A stretch of 64,000 bases of DNA from Haemophilus parainfluenzae ATCC 33392 (GTDB taxonomy: Bacteria > Pseudomonadota > Gammaproteobacteria > Enterobacterales > Pasteurellaceae), in assembly GCF_031191205.1 (NCBI RefSeq), contig NZ_CP133470.1:1495501-1559500 (forward strand), written 5' to 3'. A program made the translations under genes and the position numbers. This document shows, in pieces, positions 10,588 through 20,346 of the stretch. Numbering within the stretch: the first letter of the stretch is position 1; the number at the start of each line of letters is the position of its first letter. The notes beneath the pieces were generated by a model that had not been told where the DNA came from, made no database searches, and saw only the letters and a program-made list of their open reading frames with translations.

Positions 10588-10699
10588 GAGATCTCACTCA
10601 CAAAATTGCATAAAAATTCAATAAAGACTGGCGGGCATAATGACTTTTTGATAAAATCCGACCAGTTTTGTTTTTATATTTTTTTATTATTTAAAAGCT

Positions 10700-11251
10700 A
10701 TGTTAAAGAAGATTTTGATTATTGTAGGTTTAGCTGTTTTGACAACAGCCTGCTCTAACAATTCGGGGCAGGCACAAAACGGTATGATTAGTGAAAGTGA
10801 TGATGCTGAGTTAACGGGATTGATTGCCGGTTTAGATGGGAAAAAAGGGGGCGTTTACCCTAAATTAAGAACTAACCGTCCTAAATCAGGTTTAATTGGT
10901 GACAAAGCACTTGCTCAAGTTTATAACGAATGGGTGGGAACTCGTTACAGAATGGGTGGTACTTCAAAACATGGTATTGATTGCTCTGCATTTATGCAAA
11001 CTGCTTTTCTTGATGCTTATGGCATGGAGCTTCCACGTTCAACTTCAGAACAACGCTATTTAGGTCGCCAAATCCAAAAACATGAATTACGTAAAGGTGA
11101 TTTGGTGTTCTTCCGTCGCAACAATCATGTTGGCGTTTATATTGGTAATAACCAGTTTATGCATGCAAGTACAAGCCAAGGTGTAACAATTAGTTCATTA
11201 GATGAAGATTACTGGTCAAGAACTTATACACAATCTCGTCGTGTGATGTAA
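10700..11251 (+). CDS. mepS: MepS/Spr-like NlpC/P60 lipoprotein, predicted murein endopeptidase
   Basis: Predicted outer-membrane lipoprotein that cuts peptide cross-links in peptidoglycan. The signal peptide ends in a lipobox, LTTAC, with Cys18 as the lipidated residue. The NlpC/P60 domain carries GIDCSAF with catalytic Cys95, then NNHVGVYIG with His143 and FMHAST with His155. The ending resembles E. coli MepS (YIGNNQFxHASTS) more than NlpC. It is 183 residues long and stands alone, with an uptake-signal terminator after it. The gene name rests on similarity only. Confidence 0.88.
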   Translation: MLKKILIIVGLAVLTTACSNNSGQAQNGMISESDDAELTGLIAGLDGKKGGVYPKLRTNRPKSGLIGDKALAQVYNEWVGTRYRMGGTSKHGIDCSAFMQTAFLDAYGMELPRSTSEQRYLGRQIQKHELRKGDLVFFRRNNHVGVYIGNNQFMHASTSQGVTISSLDEDYWSRTYTQSRRVM

Positions 11252-11272
11252 TGACAATTTTATTTCAACAAG

Positions 11273-11303
11273 AAGTGCGGTTAATTTTAACCGCACTTTT
11301 TCT
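11273..11303. terminator. Bidirectional terminator made of inverted uptake signals
   Basis: AAGTGCGGTTAA (11273-11284) pairs perfectly with TTAACCGCACTT (11287-11298), followed by T on the plus strand. It separates the convergent mepS-like and umuD-like genes. Confidence 0.8.
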
Positions 11304-11328
11304 TTATTTAGATTATCTGATTATTGGC

Positions 11329-11778
11329 TTAAGCCGCAAATTTCATTAAGTCTCTTCTTGGTTTCATTTGATGGATAGTATTCGTCACCGTGCCAACTAA
11401 TGGAAGGTTTGTCCATTGTGTTGTTTTAATATTTTCCACTTTAGAATCTAATGCCATGAATACAAATTCATTACCGCTTACACCAGCAAATTCATAAATA
11501 TGGAATTCGTCTTGTTTTTCTAATACGACAAGATCACCAATGAAAAGGCTGTCATTTTTTTCAACCACTAACATATCGCCCATTTCAATTCCCCAAGCAA
11601 GCATATTCGGATTGGTAACACGAATAAAACAAGTTTGTTGTGGACGTTTGATGCAATAAAGGTTGAGATCTAATTTTTTATTAAATGTCGATTTGCTTTC
11701 AACATCATTGAAAAATGGCATAGGATGATAAGAAAACGTCATATCATTTTGTGCAACTGTATTTGCGTAGTTCATCAT
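11329..11778 (-). CDS. UmuD-like S24/LexA-fold protein lacking the catalytic Ser-Lys pair
   Basis: This 149-residue protein aligns with the S24 domain of E. coli UmuD over most of its length (KLDLNLYCIKRP against RIDLNQLLIQHP; GDLVVLEKQDEF against GDIVIAAVDGEF). The residue matching catalytic Ser60 of UmuD is Asn58 (in TNPNM), and the residue matching Lys97 is Tyr95 (in EFHIYEF). No Cys-Gly or Ala-Gly cleavage site is seen near the N-terminus. Self-cleavage is therefore not expected. No umuC lies next to it. Its promoter has an embedded LexA box, so it is probably damage-inducible. Function is unknown; a non-cleaving UmuD partner or regulator is possible. Confidence 0.75.
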   Translation of the reverse strand: MMNYANTVAQNDMTFSYHPMPFFNDVESKSTFNKKLDLNLYCIKRPQQTCFIRVTNPNMLAWGIEMGDMLVVEKNDSLFIGDLVVLEKQDEFHIYEFAGVSGNEFVFMALDSKVENIKTTQWTNLPLVGTVTNTIHQMKPRRDLMKFAA

Positions 11779-11832
11779 CTTGTGTTCCTTTTAGTTTGTG
11801 TGTTTTTAATCAGTGGTTGTTTATACAGTTGT

Positions 11833-11862
11833 AATATACTGGTATTAGATACAGTATGTCAA
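11833..11862 (-). promoter_or_regulatory. Promoter with embedded LexA (SOS) box upstream of the umuD-like gene
   Basis: On the minus strand TTGACA (11862-11857) and TATATT (11838-11833) are 18 bases apart. Between them lies a dyad matching the gammaproteobacterial SOS box, CTGT-N8-CCAG (11854-11839), extended to TACTGT and CCAGTA. One base differs from CTGT-N8-ACAG. The box covers the spacer, so LexA binding would block RNA polymerase. Confidence 0.85.
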
Positions 11863-12051
11863 TAGGGCATAGAAAAAATTTTTTTATAGGCGAAAATTTT
11901 AGAAAAAATTCATTCCTTACTGAAAAAGTTCAATTTTTTAACAAAATAATAAAGAAAAAATTTTCTTTTAAATAAAATTTGAGCTATCTTTATCTTGTTT
12001 CGGTGGATCGTAACGATCTGAAGTTCAACTTAATCTTCATTTAAAACTATT

Positions 12052-13293
12052 ATGAATACAACACGTTTATTTCATTTTTTGTTCCAAGGTAATTTGGTAA
12101 AACGAATTGCCGTTGGTTTGGTACTCGGGATCCTTGTTGCCTTGGTGAATGAGAGTGTAAAAAATTCAGCAGGTATTGATCTTGCATCTAGCTTTGGAGT
12201 GCTCGGTCAAATCTTTGTTAAAGCATTGCGTGCTGTTGCACCAATTTTGATTTTCTTCCTTGTTATGGCAGCACTCGCTAATAAGAAAGTGGGCTCTAAA
12301 AGCAACATGAAAGAAATTGTCATGCTTTATCTTTTAGGTACTTTCTTAGCCGCTGTTGCTGCGGTAATTGCAAGTATGGCATTCCCATCAGATGTGGCTC
12401 TTGCAGTAAAAGAGGATGCGAGTTCAGCACCTCAATCTGTTGGTCAAGTCATGTTAACGTTAGTATTGAATGTGGTGGATAACCCATTAAATGCAATCTT
12501 CAAAGCAAACTTTATCGGTGTTTTAGCGTGGTCTATCGGTTTAGGTTTAGCCCTTCGTCATGCATCAGATGCAACTAAACAGGTTGTAGCTGATTTTGCA
12601 GAAGGCATTTCTAAAATTGTTCACGTGATTATTTCATTTGCACCTTTCGGTGTATTCGGTTTAGTGGCTGAAACATTATCTGACAAAGGCTTATCTGCGT
12701 TAGGTGGATATGTTCACTTATTATTCGTGTTAATCGGTACAATGCTATTTACTGCCTTTGTACTTAATCCAATTCTCGTTTATTGGAAAATTCGTCGTAA
12801 TCCATATCCATTAGTGTGGACTTGTGTACGCGAAAGTGGTGTAACTGCATTCTTTACACGTAGCTCTGCAGCAAATATTCCTGTAAACATTGAATTAGCA
12901 AAACGCTTAAATCTTGATGAAGAAACCTATTCTGTAGCAATTCCATTAGGTGCAAATATCAATATGGCGGGTGCGGCAATTACTATTACTGTATTAACGT
13001 TAGCAGCTGTTCATACATTGGGTATTGAAGTTTCTTTTGTTAGTGCGGTGTTATTAAGTATTGTTGCGGCACTTTGTGCATGCGGTGCTTCTGGTGTGGC
13101 TGGTGGTTCATTATTGTTAATTCCATTAGCTTGTAGCTTATTCGGTATTAATGATGACATCGCTGCTCAAATGATTGGTGTAGGTTTCGTGATTGGTATC
13201 TTACAAGACTCAACAGAAACAGCACTTAACTCTTCAACTGACGTATTATTTACTGCGGCAGTATGTATGGAAGAAGAGCGTAAAAACGGTTAA
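12052..13293 (+). CDS. sstT: Serine/threonine:sodium symporter SstT
   Basis: Inner-membrane sodium-coupled importer of serine and threonine, of the dicarboxylate/amino acid:cation symporter family. The 413 residues contain about eight or nine hydrophobic segments, the [12 protein letters not shown] serine-rich hairpin (about residues 265-276) and the conserved [13 protein letters not shown] stretch (about 301-313), followed by [14 protein letters not shown]. It is a single gene ending in a hairpin terminator. Imported serine can be deaminated to pyruvate, the substrate of the nearby pyruvate dehydrogenase. Confidence 0.96.
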   Translation: MNTTRLFHFLFQGNLVKRIAVGLVLGILVALVNESVKNSAGIDLASSFGVLGQIFVKALRAVAPILIFFLVMAALANKKVGSKSNMKEIVMLYLLGTFLAAVAAVIASMAFPSDVALAVKEDASSAPQSVGQVMLTLVLNVVDNPLNAIFKANFIGVLAWSIGLGLALRHASDATKQVVADFAEGISKIVHVIISFAPFGVFGLVAETLSDKGLSALGGYVHLLFVLIGTMLFTAFVLNPILVYWKIRRNPYPLVWTCVRESGVTAFFTRSSAANIPVNIELAKRLNLDEETYSVAIPLGANINMAGAAITITVLTLAAVHTLGIEVSFVSAVLLSIVAALCACGASGVAGGSLLLIPLACSLFGINDDIAAQMIGVGFVIGILQDSTETALNSSTDVLFTAAVCMEEERKNG

Positions 13294-13308
13294 TTAAATT
13301 AATCTAAT

Positions 13309-13337
13309 AAGGCGGGCAATTGCTCGCCTTTTGTTTT
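13309..13337 (+). terminator. Terminator after sstT
   Basis: AAGGCGGGC (13309-13317) pairs with GCTCGCCTT (13322-13330) with one G-T wobble and an AATT loop, followed by a T-rich tail. Confidence 0.8.
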
Positions 13338-13350
13338 TAAAGGAAAGAGA

Positions 13351-14799
13351 ATGGCACTTTTAATTCAGCAAGCAAAATTTAAGCTTTATCAAAAACAGAC
13401 CTTAAACTTACCGCACTTTGCGATTGAGCCACAACAATATTGGGTTGTGGTAGGCAGTAATGGGAGTGGGAAATCGGCGTTTGCTTTAGCTTTGCAAAAT
13501 GAGTTACCTTTACAGGAAGGGGAGTACCATAATTCCTTCAAACGTGTTCACTCCTTTTCTTTTGAAAAACAACGAGAAATTCTTGAAGCCACATTAAAGA
13601 ATTTAAACAACGATGATACCGATCCAGATTTCTTTGGTCAAACGGCAAGAGAAACCATTTTAAATGGCAGCACGGAACTCACTTTTTGTGAACAAATTGC
13701 AGAAAAATTAGGGATTACTTATCTCTTAGATCGTTTCTTTATCAAACTTTCCACTGGGGAAACACGAAAAGTCTTATTGGCACAAACATTATTGCAAAAG
13801 CCCGATCTATTAATTTTAGATGAGCCTTTTGAAGGACTAGATCAACAATCTGTGCAAGATTGGATGGAGATGTTAAACGAACTGAAAAAAGAATGTGCAA
13901 TCGTTCTAATCGTTAATCGTCTGGCCGATATTCCTGCTGAAGCGACTCATTTAGCGATGTTGGAAAATTTAGAGTTAGTATTAGAAGGTGAACGCCAATC
14001 TATTGAGCAACAAAGTATTTATCAACAATTAGTGTATGCGGAGCAGTCTGTTGATGTAGCGTTGCCTGAGCCAGTCTCACCATTACTAAAATTGCCTGAA
14101 AATCAACCGCACTTTGAACTTAAAAATGTTACGGTTCAGTATGGCGATAAAGTGATTTTGGATCATTTAAATTGGGTTGTTCAGCCAAATCAAAATTGGT
14201 GGATTAAAGGACCAAATGGCGCAGGGAAGTCAACCTTACTTTCGTTAATTACAGGTGATCATCCTCAAGCCTTTGCGAATCATGTGGTGATTTTTGGTAA
14301 ACAACGTGGTTCAGGCGAAACCATTTGGGATATCAAACAAAAAATGGGTTACGTAAGCAGCCAACTGCATTTAGATTATCGTGTGAATTGTTCCGTGCTA
14401 GATGTGATCATTTCAGGCTTTTTTGACAGTATTGGGATTTATCAACAAGTGCCAGAGGCAATTCGTTTGAAAGCCATGCAATGGTTAGCTCGTTTAAATC
14501 TGACTCATTTAGCAAAAAAGCCATTCCGTTCACTTTCTTGGGGACAGCAACGTTTGCTTTTAATTACACGTGCAATGGTGAAATATCCGCCTGTTTTGAT
14601 TTTAGATGAGCCTTTTCAAGGGCTTGATGGATTAAATCGCAAGCTCGTGAAACATTTTATTGAGCAACTGGTTAATAATAGTAAAACCCAACTTTTATTT
14701 GTTTCTCATCAAGATTTAGATGCCCCGAATTGCATTACGCATCTTTTTGAATTTATAAGAGAAAATGATAAATATATTTATATACAAAGTGCGGTCTAA
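13351..14799 (+). CDS. modF: ModF-like tandem ABC ATPase
   Basis: This 482-residue soluble protein has two ABC ATPase domains. The first has Walker A GSNGSGKSA near residue 35 and LSTGETRK as signature. The second has Walker A GPNGAGKST near residue 287 and the signature LSWGQQR. The arrangement and opening residues resemble E. coli ModF (490 residues), found with the molybdate transport genes there. No modABC or modE is visible in this window, so a role in molybdate handling is inferred from similarity only. A TorD-like chaperone for molybdoenzymes lies 2 kb downstream. Confidence 0.85.
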   Translation: MALLIQQAKFKLYQKQTLNLPHFAIEPQQYWVVVGSNGSGKSAFALALQNELPLQEGEYHNSFKRVHSFSFEKQREILEATLKNLNNDDTDPDFFGQTARETILNGSTELTFCEQIAEKLGITYLLDRFFIKLSTGETRKVLLAQTLLQKPDLLILDEPFEGLDQQSVQDWMEMLNELKKECAIVLIVNRLADIPAEATHLAMLENLELVLEGERQSIEQQSIYQQLVYAEQSVDVALPEPVSPLLKLPENQPHFELKNVTVQYGDKVILDHLNWVVQPNQNWWIKGPNGAGKSTLLSLITGDHPQAFANHVVIFGKQRGSGETIWDIKQKMGYVSSQLHLDYRVNCSVLDVIISGFFDSIGIYQQVPEAIRLKAMQWLARLNLTHLAKKPFRSLSWGQQRLLLITRAMVKYPPVLILDEPFQGLDGLNRKLVKHFIEQLVNNSKTQLLFVSHQDLDAPNCITHLFEFIRENDKYIYIQSAV

Positions 14800-14843
14800 T
14801 TTGTTAGACTTTTCTTATATTTCCTCACATTAAGGAGTAATCT

Positions 14844-15758
14844 ATGGAAGGCTTATCTGTTGCCGCAATCGTCTTTATTGTATTAGTTGTAGTCGTACTT
14901 TTTTCAGCACTCAAAACTGTACCGCAAGGTTATAACTGGACGATTGAGCGTTTTGGGCGTTATACCCACACTTTAATGCCTGGCTTAAACTTTGTCGTAC
15001 CATTTGTGGATCGTGTTGGCCGTAAGATCAATATGATGGAACAGGTATTAGATATTCCATCACAAGAAGTCATTTCTAAGGATAACGCCAACGTATCTAT
15101 TGATGCGGTCTGTTTCGTTCAGGTGATTGATGCCCGTAGTGCAGCTTATGAAGTGAACCATTTAGAACAGGCGATTATCAATTTAACTATGACCAACATT
15201 CGTACTGTATTAGGCTCGATGGAATTGGATGAAATGCTTTCCCAACGTGACTCCATTAACGGTCGCTTGCTGGCAATTGTGGATGAAGCGACCAATCCTT
15301 GGGGGATTAAAGTTACCCGTATTGAAATTCGTGATGTGCGTCCACCACGTGAATTGATTGATTCAATGAACGCACAAATGAAAGCAGAACGTAATAAACG
15401 TGCGGAAGTCTTGGAAGCGGAAGGGATCCGTCAGGCAGAAATTCTACGTGCAGAAGGGGAAAAACAAGCCCGCATTCTGAAAGCAGAAGGGGAACGTCAA
15501 GAAGCCTTCTTACAAGCAGAAGCGCGTGAACGTGCAGCGGAAGCAGAAGCGAAAGCAACCCAAATGGTGTCAGAAGCGATAGCTAGCGGTGATACTAAAG
15601 CGATCAATTACTTTATCGCCCAAAAATACACGGAAGCCTTAAAACAAATCGGTAGTTCACCGAACAGCAAAGTGGTGATGATGCCGCTTGAAGCCGGCAA
15701 TTTAATCGGCTCGGTAGCGGGCATTGCCGAACTGTTAAAAGGCGACAAAAAAGCGTAA
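14844..15758 (+). CDS. qmcA: SPFH/stomatin-family membrane protein QmcA
   Basis: This 304-residue protein has one N-terminal membrane segment (about residues 5-24), then the SPFH/band-7 domain containing the [15 protein letters not shown] opening and the conserved [14 protein letters not shown] region, and an Ala/Glu-rich coiled coil made of repeated EAEGxRQAxxLxAEGE units (about 180-240). The family forms oligomers in inner-membrane microdomains. It is paired with an NfeD-like gene 52 bases downstream, the usual partner of SPFH proteins. Confidence 0.92.
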   Translation: MEGLSVAAIVFIVLVVVVLFSALKTVPQGYNWTIERFGRYTHTLMPGLNFVVPFVDRVGRKINMMEQVLDIPSQEVISKDNANVSIDAVCFVQVIDARSAAYEVNHLEQAIINLTMTNIRTVLGSMELDEMLSQRDSINGRLLAIVDEATNPWGIKVTRIEIRDVRPPRELIDSMNAQMKAERNKRAEVLEAEGIRQAEILRAEGEKQARILKAEGERQEAFLQAEARERAAEAEAKATQMVSEAIASGDTKAINYFIAQKYTEALKQIGSSPNSKVVMMPLEAGNLIGSVAGIAELLKGDKKA

Positions 15759-15764
15759 TTTCTT

Positions 15765-15795
15765 AAAGTGCGGTTAAAAATGACCGCACTTTTTC
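15765..15795 (+). terminator. Inverted uptake-signal hairpin between qmcA and the nfeD-like gene
   Basis: AAAGTGCGGT (15765-15774) pairs with ACCGCACTTT (15783-15792), followed by T residues. It lies inside an apparent operon, so it may cause only partial termination. Confidence 0.6.
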
Positions 15796-15810
15796 TCTCA
15801 AGGAGTTGAT

Positions 15811-16266
15811 ATGGCAGATTGGTTAACAACTTGGTCGGTTTGGCATTGGTTGGTATTAGGTTTTGTATTGTTAATTGCTGAAATCCTTGTACCCGGCGTA
15901 TTTTTATTGTGGTGGGGCTTGGCTGCGATTGTGGCAGCAGGCGTAATGGCGTTGGTGCCGAGTTTATCCTTAACCGCGTTAGCCGTTTTTTATGCAATTT
16001 TAGCGATTATTCTCTCGTTGCTTTGGTGGAAATACCAACATAGCAAAGATAATCAGGATCAATCTCGTACAACCTTAAATCAAAGAGATCATACTCTGTT
16101 AGGTAAAAAAGGTACGGTATTAGAAATCGGTTCTAACGGGATTGGTCGAGGTGCTTTTGCCGATACCACATGGCGCATTCAAGGCGAGCATTTAACGGTG
16201 AATGATCTTGTGGTGGTCGAACGCGTTGATGGCATCACATTGTTAGTTAAAAAGGTAGCAGAATGA
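15811..16266 (+). CDS. NfeD-like membrane protein (YbbJ type)
   Basis: This 151-residue protein has three hydrophobic segments in residues 10-75 (with FVLLIAEILVPGVFLLWWGLAA), followed by a small C-terminal beta domain typical of NfeD OB-fold proteins (KKGTVLEIGSNGIGRGAFADTTW onward). In E. coli ybbJ is also paired with qmcA. It probably stabilises or acts with the SPFH protein. An AAGGAG ribosome site precedes the ATG. Its stop codon overlaps the next gene by four bases, which suggests translational coupling. Confidence 0.88.
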   Translation: MADWLTTWSVWHWLVLGFVLLIAEILVPGVFLLWWGLAAIVAAGVMALVPSLSLTALAVFYAILAIILSLLWWKYQHSKDNQDQSRTTLNQRDHTLLGKKGTVLEIGSNGIGRGAFADTTWRIQGEHLTVNDLVVVERVDGITLLVKKVAE

Positions 16267-16868
16267 ATCATTTAATTATTTTTGCACATCCCAATAGCCA
16301 AAAAAGTTTTGGTCGTGCAATCGTAGAGCGTATTGTAAAAGCAAGCCAACAACTTGGTGTTGAAACCCATTTGCGTGATCTGTACACGATGGAATTTAAC
16401 CCGATTATTTCCTTTGAAGAATTACAATCGGCCAATAAAGGCATTATCCCAGCAGAAATCCAGCAGGAACATGAATTTATTCTCCAAGCGGATTTGATTA
16501 CGATGGTTTATCCGTTGTGGTGGATGGGCTTTCCGGCGATGCTAAAAGGCTATTTAGACCGCGTACTCACGCATGGTTTTGCCTATAAAACAGAGAATGG
16601 TGAGTCCAAAGGCCTTATTCATGGTAAAGCAATGCAGCAATTTATCACAATTGGTAGCAGCGTGGCGCAATATCAAGAATTTGGCGTAGATAAATCTCTT
16701 AATCATTGTTTGGTTAATGGTTTATTTAATTATTGCGGTATTGAAAATGTGGATTACACGCTGTTCGGAGATATTCACATTATCGATGATGTAGCCCGCC
16801 AAGCGATGCTTGATGAAGCTGCTGAAAAAACAGCAGCAAAATTGACCGCACTTTTAGCTCAATCTTGA
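16263..16868 (+). CDS. Flavodoxin-fold NAD(P)H dehydrogenase (quinone) family protein
   Basis: This 201-residue protein of the Flavodoxin_2 family is similar to KefF/MdaB-type NAD(P)H:quinone oxidoreductases. Visible parts are the FMN-binding FAHPNSQKSFGRAI loop at the N-terminus, the MVYPLWWMGFPAMLKGYLDRVL segment (about residues 80-101) and TIGSS. It is expected to reduce quinones with FMN and NAD(P)H in the cytosol. Which natural substrate it uses cannot be told. It overlaps the nfeD-like gene by four bases (ATGA). Confidence 0.85.
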   Translation: MNHLIIFAHPNSQKSFGRAIVERIVKASQQLGVETHLRDLYTMEFNPIISFEELQSANKGIIPAEIQQEHEFILQADLITMVYPLWWMGFPAMLKGYLDRVLTHGFAYKTENGESKGLIHGKAMQQFITIGSSVAQYQEFGVDKSLNHCLVNGLFNYCGIENVDYTLFGDIHIIDDVARQAMLDEAAEKTAAKLTALLAQS

Positions 16869-16891
16869 GTACAATTATAGGAAAGCAACAG

Positions 16892-17449
16892 ATGTCAGAA
16901 ACTCAAGTTAATAATTTCTCTTTAATTAGTCGCTTATTCGGTAATTTATTTTATCGCAGCCCTACGGATCCAATTTTAAGTGGGGTATTTGATTGGCTGC
17001 AACAACAAGGTTTAAGTCAAGTGTGGGCACTTTCTACGGATAAAGAAAGTGAAGCCGCCATTGATAATTTACAGATGAAAATTGATTTAACGTTACTTGA
17101 TCAAGAATATCAAAAATTGTTTGGCCCAAACGGTAATGTGCCGACAGCTATTTCTAGTTATGATATGGATGTGCAACGTTTTGTGGATTTCCGTCATGCT
17201 CGTAACGTGCCAGAGGCAGAGAATGTGGATCATTTCGCCTTGTTATTGCTTACGGCTTCTTGGTTAGAAGACAACACGGAATCGCTATCCGCTCAACAAG
17301 ATTTATTCGGTGATTTCTTATTACCTTGTGCAGCGAAATTCTTAACCCAAGTAGAAACTTATGCCACACTTCCTTTATATCGTTCATTAGCGTATTTAAC
17401 CCGTGAAATTCTTGCGGCAATGGCTGATGAATTAGAAGAAGGCGAGTAG
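16892..17449 (+). CDS. TorD/DmsD-family molybdoenzyme chaperone
   Basis: This 185-residue, all-helical protein resembles the TorD/DmsD family, cytosolic chaperones that bind Tat signal peptides and apo-forms of molybdenum reductases. Conserved features are the YQKLFGPNGNVPTAISSYD stretch (near residue 85) and the DHFALLLLTASWLEDN segment. The ATG at 16892 after a GGAAA ribosome site is preferred over the in-frame TTG at 16865, which overlaps the previous gene. No molybdoenzyme gene is adjacent, so its client is not identified. Confidence 0.78.
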   Translation: MSETQVNNFSLISRLFGNLFYRSPTDPILSGVFDWLQQQGLSQVWALSTDKESEAAIDNLQMKIDLTLLDQEYQKLFGPNGNVPTAISSYDMDVQRFVDFRHARNVPEAENVDHFALLLLTASWLEDNTESLSAQQDLFGDFLLPCAAKFLTQVETYATLPLYRSLAYLTREILAAMADELEEGE

Positions 17450-17496
17450 TTTTCATCAATAGAATAGATTTCTAAAAGAGATTTTAGATGCCAATA

Positions 17497-17533
17497 AAAA
17501 AGCCCCCGCGAATCAAAACGCGGGGCTTTTATT
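17497..17533. terminator. Bidirectional terminator between the torD-like gene and gyrA
   Basis: AAAAGCCCCCGCG (17498-17510) pairs with CGCGGGGCTTTT (17519-17530), with one bulged C and an 8-base loop. A or T tracts on both sides suit both convergent genes. Confidence 0.85.
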
Positions 17534-17547
17534 TAATGGAAGGCCAA

Positions 17548-20193
17548 TTATTCTTCAGAAGTCACATCTTCAGAGCCTTCGTCTTCATCATCCACATCAC
17601 AAACACGCTCAAGACTGACTACATGCTCATCTTCTGCGGTGCGAATTAAACGAACCCCTTGAGTGTTACGGCCAACGATGCTCACTTCACTTACACGAGT
17701 GCGCACTAAGGTACCCGCATCGGTAATAAGCATAATTTGGTCGGTTTCTTCCACTTGTGTCGCCGCAACGACTTTACCGTTACGTTCGCTCACTTTAATC
17801 GAAATGACCCCTTTGGTATTACGGGATTTGGTTGGGTATTCGCTTAATTGTGTGCGTTTACCGTAACCATTTTGCGTTGCGGTAAGAATTGCACCATCAT
17901 TTTTCGGTACAACTAAGGAAACCACTTTATCGATATTGAGATCGAGGGTTTCTTCTGCATTATCGTCAGAAACCTCTTCAATTTCGACCGCACTTTCATC
18001 GTCAGCGATGTCATTAGTAAGGGCAAGTTTAATACCGCGTACACCTGTTGCTAAACGCCCCATTGCACGGACTGCACTTTCCGCGAAACGTACTACGCGA
18101 CCTTGCGAAGAGAACAACATGATTTCGTTAGAACCGTCAGTGATATCCACACCGATTAATTCATCTTCATCACGTAAGTTCAAGGCGATGATACCGCTTG
18201 AACGTGGACGGCTGAATTCGGTTAGTGCAATTTTCTTCACAATACCGCCGGCCGTTGCCATGATGACGAATTTATCTTCTTCATAAGCAGAGATTGGCAA
18301 GATTGCAGTGATACGTTCGTTTTCTTGTAACGGTAGAATATTCACAATCGGACGACCACGCGCGCCACGGCTCGCTTGTGGTAATTGATAGACTTTCAAC
18401 CAATATAAACGACCACGGCTAGAGAAGCAGAGAATCGTATCGTGAGTATTCGCCACTAAGAGTTTTTCGATGAAGTCTTCATCTTTCATCTTCGTTGCGG
18501 ATTTACCTTTACCACCACGACGTTGAGCTTCGTAGTCGGTAAGCGGTTGATATTTCACATAACCTTCGTGAGAAAGGGTCACTACTACATCTTCTTGAGC
18601 GATTAAATCTTCTAAATCAATATCACCAGAAGCCGCAGTAATTTCAGTACGACGTTCATCGGCGAATTGTGCGCGTACTTGTTCAAGCTCTTCACGAATC
18701 ACTTCCATCAAGCGCTCAGGGCTGTTAATGATGTGGAGAAGTTCTGCAATTTTAACCAATAACTCTTTGTATTCATTGATCACTTCTTCGGTAGCAAGAC
18801 CAGTTAAGCGATGTAAGCGAAGTTCTAAGATTGCATCAACTTGTTCTGGAGAAAGATAGTAATCAGAACCTTTAATACCAAATTCAGCCGCTAATTCAGC
18901 TGGACGAGCCGCTGCATCAAGCAAGCCTAAAATTTCGTTATTCAGCTTCCAAGGACGAGAAATTAATTTTTCTGCCGCTTCTTTACGCTCTTTCGATTGA
19001 CGGATGATATCGATGACTTCATCGATATTTGATGTCGCAACCGCTAAACCTTCTAAAATATGCGTACGCTCGCGGGCTTTACGCAATTCAAATAAAGAAC
19101 GGCGAATCACCACTTCGCGACGGTGCATCACAAAGGCTTCAATGATTTGTTTTAAGTTGAATAAACGTGGTTGACCGTGATCTAAGGCCACCATGTTGAT
19201 TCCGAAGGTTACCTGCATTTGGGTAAGCGCATAGAGGTGATTTAATACCACTTCGCCTACGGCATCACGTTTGATGTCGATTTCAATGCGGATCCCTTCT
19301 TTGTTCGAAAGGTCGATAATATTGCTGATGCCTTCGATTTTTTTATCTTTGATAAGCTCAGCAATTTTTTCCACTAATTTGGCTTTGTTCACCTGATAAG
19401 GCAATTCGGTCACAATGATTTGTTCTTTGCCTTTATCTGTGGTTTCTACGCTAGCGCGAGCGCGAACATACACTTTGCCGCGACCAGTGCGATAAGCTTC
19501 TTCAATCCCTTTACGGCCATTAATTAATGCCGCTGTCGGGAAGTCAGGGCCTGGGATATATTGCATTAATTCATCAATGGTGATGTTTTCGTTATCAATA
19601 TAAGCCAAGCAGCCATCTAAAACTTCATTTAAGTTGTGTGGTGGAATGTTGGTTGCCATCCCCACCGCAATACCGGAAGAACCGTTTGCTAAAAGTGCAG
19701 GAATACGAGTTGGTAATACATCCGGAATCATTAATTCGCCATCATAGTTTGGCGAGAAATTTACGGTTTCTTTATCCAAGTCAGTTAATAGCGCTTGGGT
19801 AATTTTTTGCATGCGAACTTCGGTATAACGCATTGCCGCTGGCGCGTCACCGTCGATTGAACCGAAGTTACCTTGCCCATCTACCAACATGTAGCGCAAT
19901 GAGAACGGCTGTGCCATACGCACAATGGTGTCATACACCGCAGAATCACCATGCGGGTGATATTTACCGATTACATCACCTACCACACGGGCAGATTTTA
20001 CGTATTTTTTGCCGGCAGTGATGCCAGATTGATCCATGGAGAAAAGCACACGTCGATGCACCGGTTTTAAACCGTCACGCACATCGGGCAAAGCACGCCC
20101 AACAATCACCGACATGGCGTAGTCAAGGTAAGAAGATTTTAGTTCTTCTTCGATATTGACTGGGGTAATAGAGGAATGGATTGAATCCGTCAT
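17548..20193 (-). CDS. gyrA: DNA gyrase subunit A
   Basis: Breaks and rejoins DNA in the gyrase that introduces negative supercoils. The 880 residues from the ATG at 20193 (AGGAAT ribosome site) carry the active-site Tyr123 in MRYTEVRM and the GyrA box QRRGGKG at the start of the C-terminal wrapping domain. The quinolone-resistance region [10 protein letters not shown] keeps Ser84 and Asp88, the residues usually changed in resistant strains, so this allele looks wild type. An upstream in-frame start at 20214 would add seven residues and is less likely. Confidence 0.98.
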   Translation of the reverse strand: MTDSIHSSITPVNIEEELKSSYLDYAMSVIVGRALPDVRDGLKPVHRRVLFSMDQSGITAGKKYVKSARVVGDVIGKYHPHGDSAVYDTIVRMAQPFSLRYMLVDGQGNFGSIDGDAPAAMRYTEVRMQKITQALLTDLDKETVNFSPNYDGELMIPDVLPTRIPALLANGSSGIAVGMATNIPPHNLNEVLDGCLAYIDNENITIDELMQYIPGPDFPTAALINGRKGIEEAYRTGRGKVYVRARASVETTDKGKEQIIVTELPYQVNKAKLVEKIAELIKDKKIEGISNIIDLSNKEGIRIEIDIKRDAVGEVVLNHLYALTQMQVTFGINMVALDHGQPRLFNLKQIIEAFVMHRREVVIRRSLFELRKARERTHILEGLAVATSNIDEVIDIIRQSKERKEAAEKLISRPWKLNNEILGLLDAAARPAELAAEFGIKGSDYYLSPEQVDAILELRLHRLTGLATEEVINEYKELLVKIAELLHIINSPERLMEVIREELEQVRAQFADERRTEITAASGDIDLEDLIAQEDVVVTLSHEGYVKYQPLTDYEAQRRGGKGKSATKMKDEDFIEKLLVANTHDTILCFSSRGRLYWLKVYQLPQASRGARGRPIVNILPLQENERITAILPISAYEEDKFVIMATAGGIVKKIALTEFSRPRSSGIIALNLRDEDELIGVDITDGSNEIMLFSSQGRVVRFAESAVRAMGRLATGVRGIKLALTNDIADDESAVEIEEVSDDNAEETLDLNIDKVVSLVVPKNDGAILTATQNGYGKRTQLSEYPTKSRNTKGVISIKVSERNGKVVAATQVEETDQIMLITDAGTLVRTRVSEVSIVGRNTQGVRLIRTAEDEHVVSLERVCDVDDEDEGSEDVTSEE

Positions 20194-20346
20194 TTTTATT
20201 CCTTTTTTGATCAAAAAATTGTGACGGATTATAGCATAAATTTAAGCGTTTTTGTGTGAAAAGTGCGGTTGATTTTAAAGCAGTTTTTTAATGCAGAAAT
20301 GAATAAGGCAGACATTAAGTCCGCCTTATGATTGCGAAAAAATCGT

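Noticed and set aside
11821..11836. Second LexA box just downstream of the first
   Set aside because: On the minus strand CTGTATAAACAACCAC has only one good half-site.
20194..20214. Seven-residue extension of GyrA
   Set aside because: The ATG at 20193 has a well-placed AGGAAT site, and the 880-residue length matches my memory of H. influenzae GyrA.
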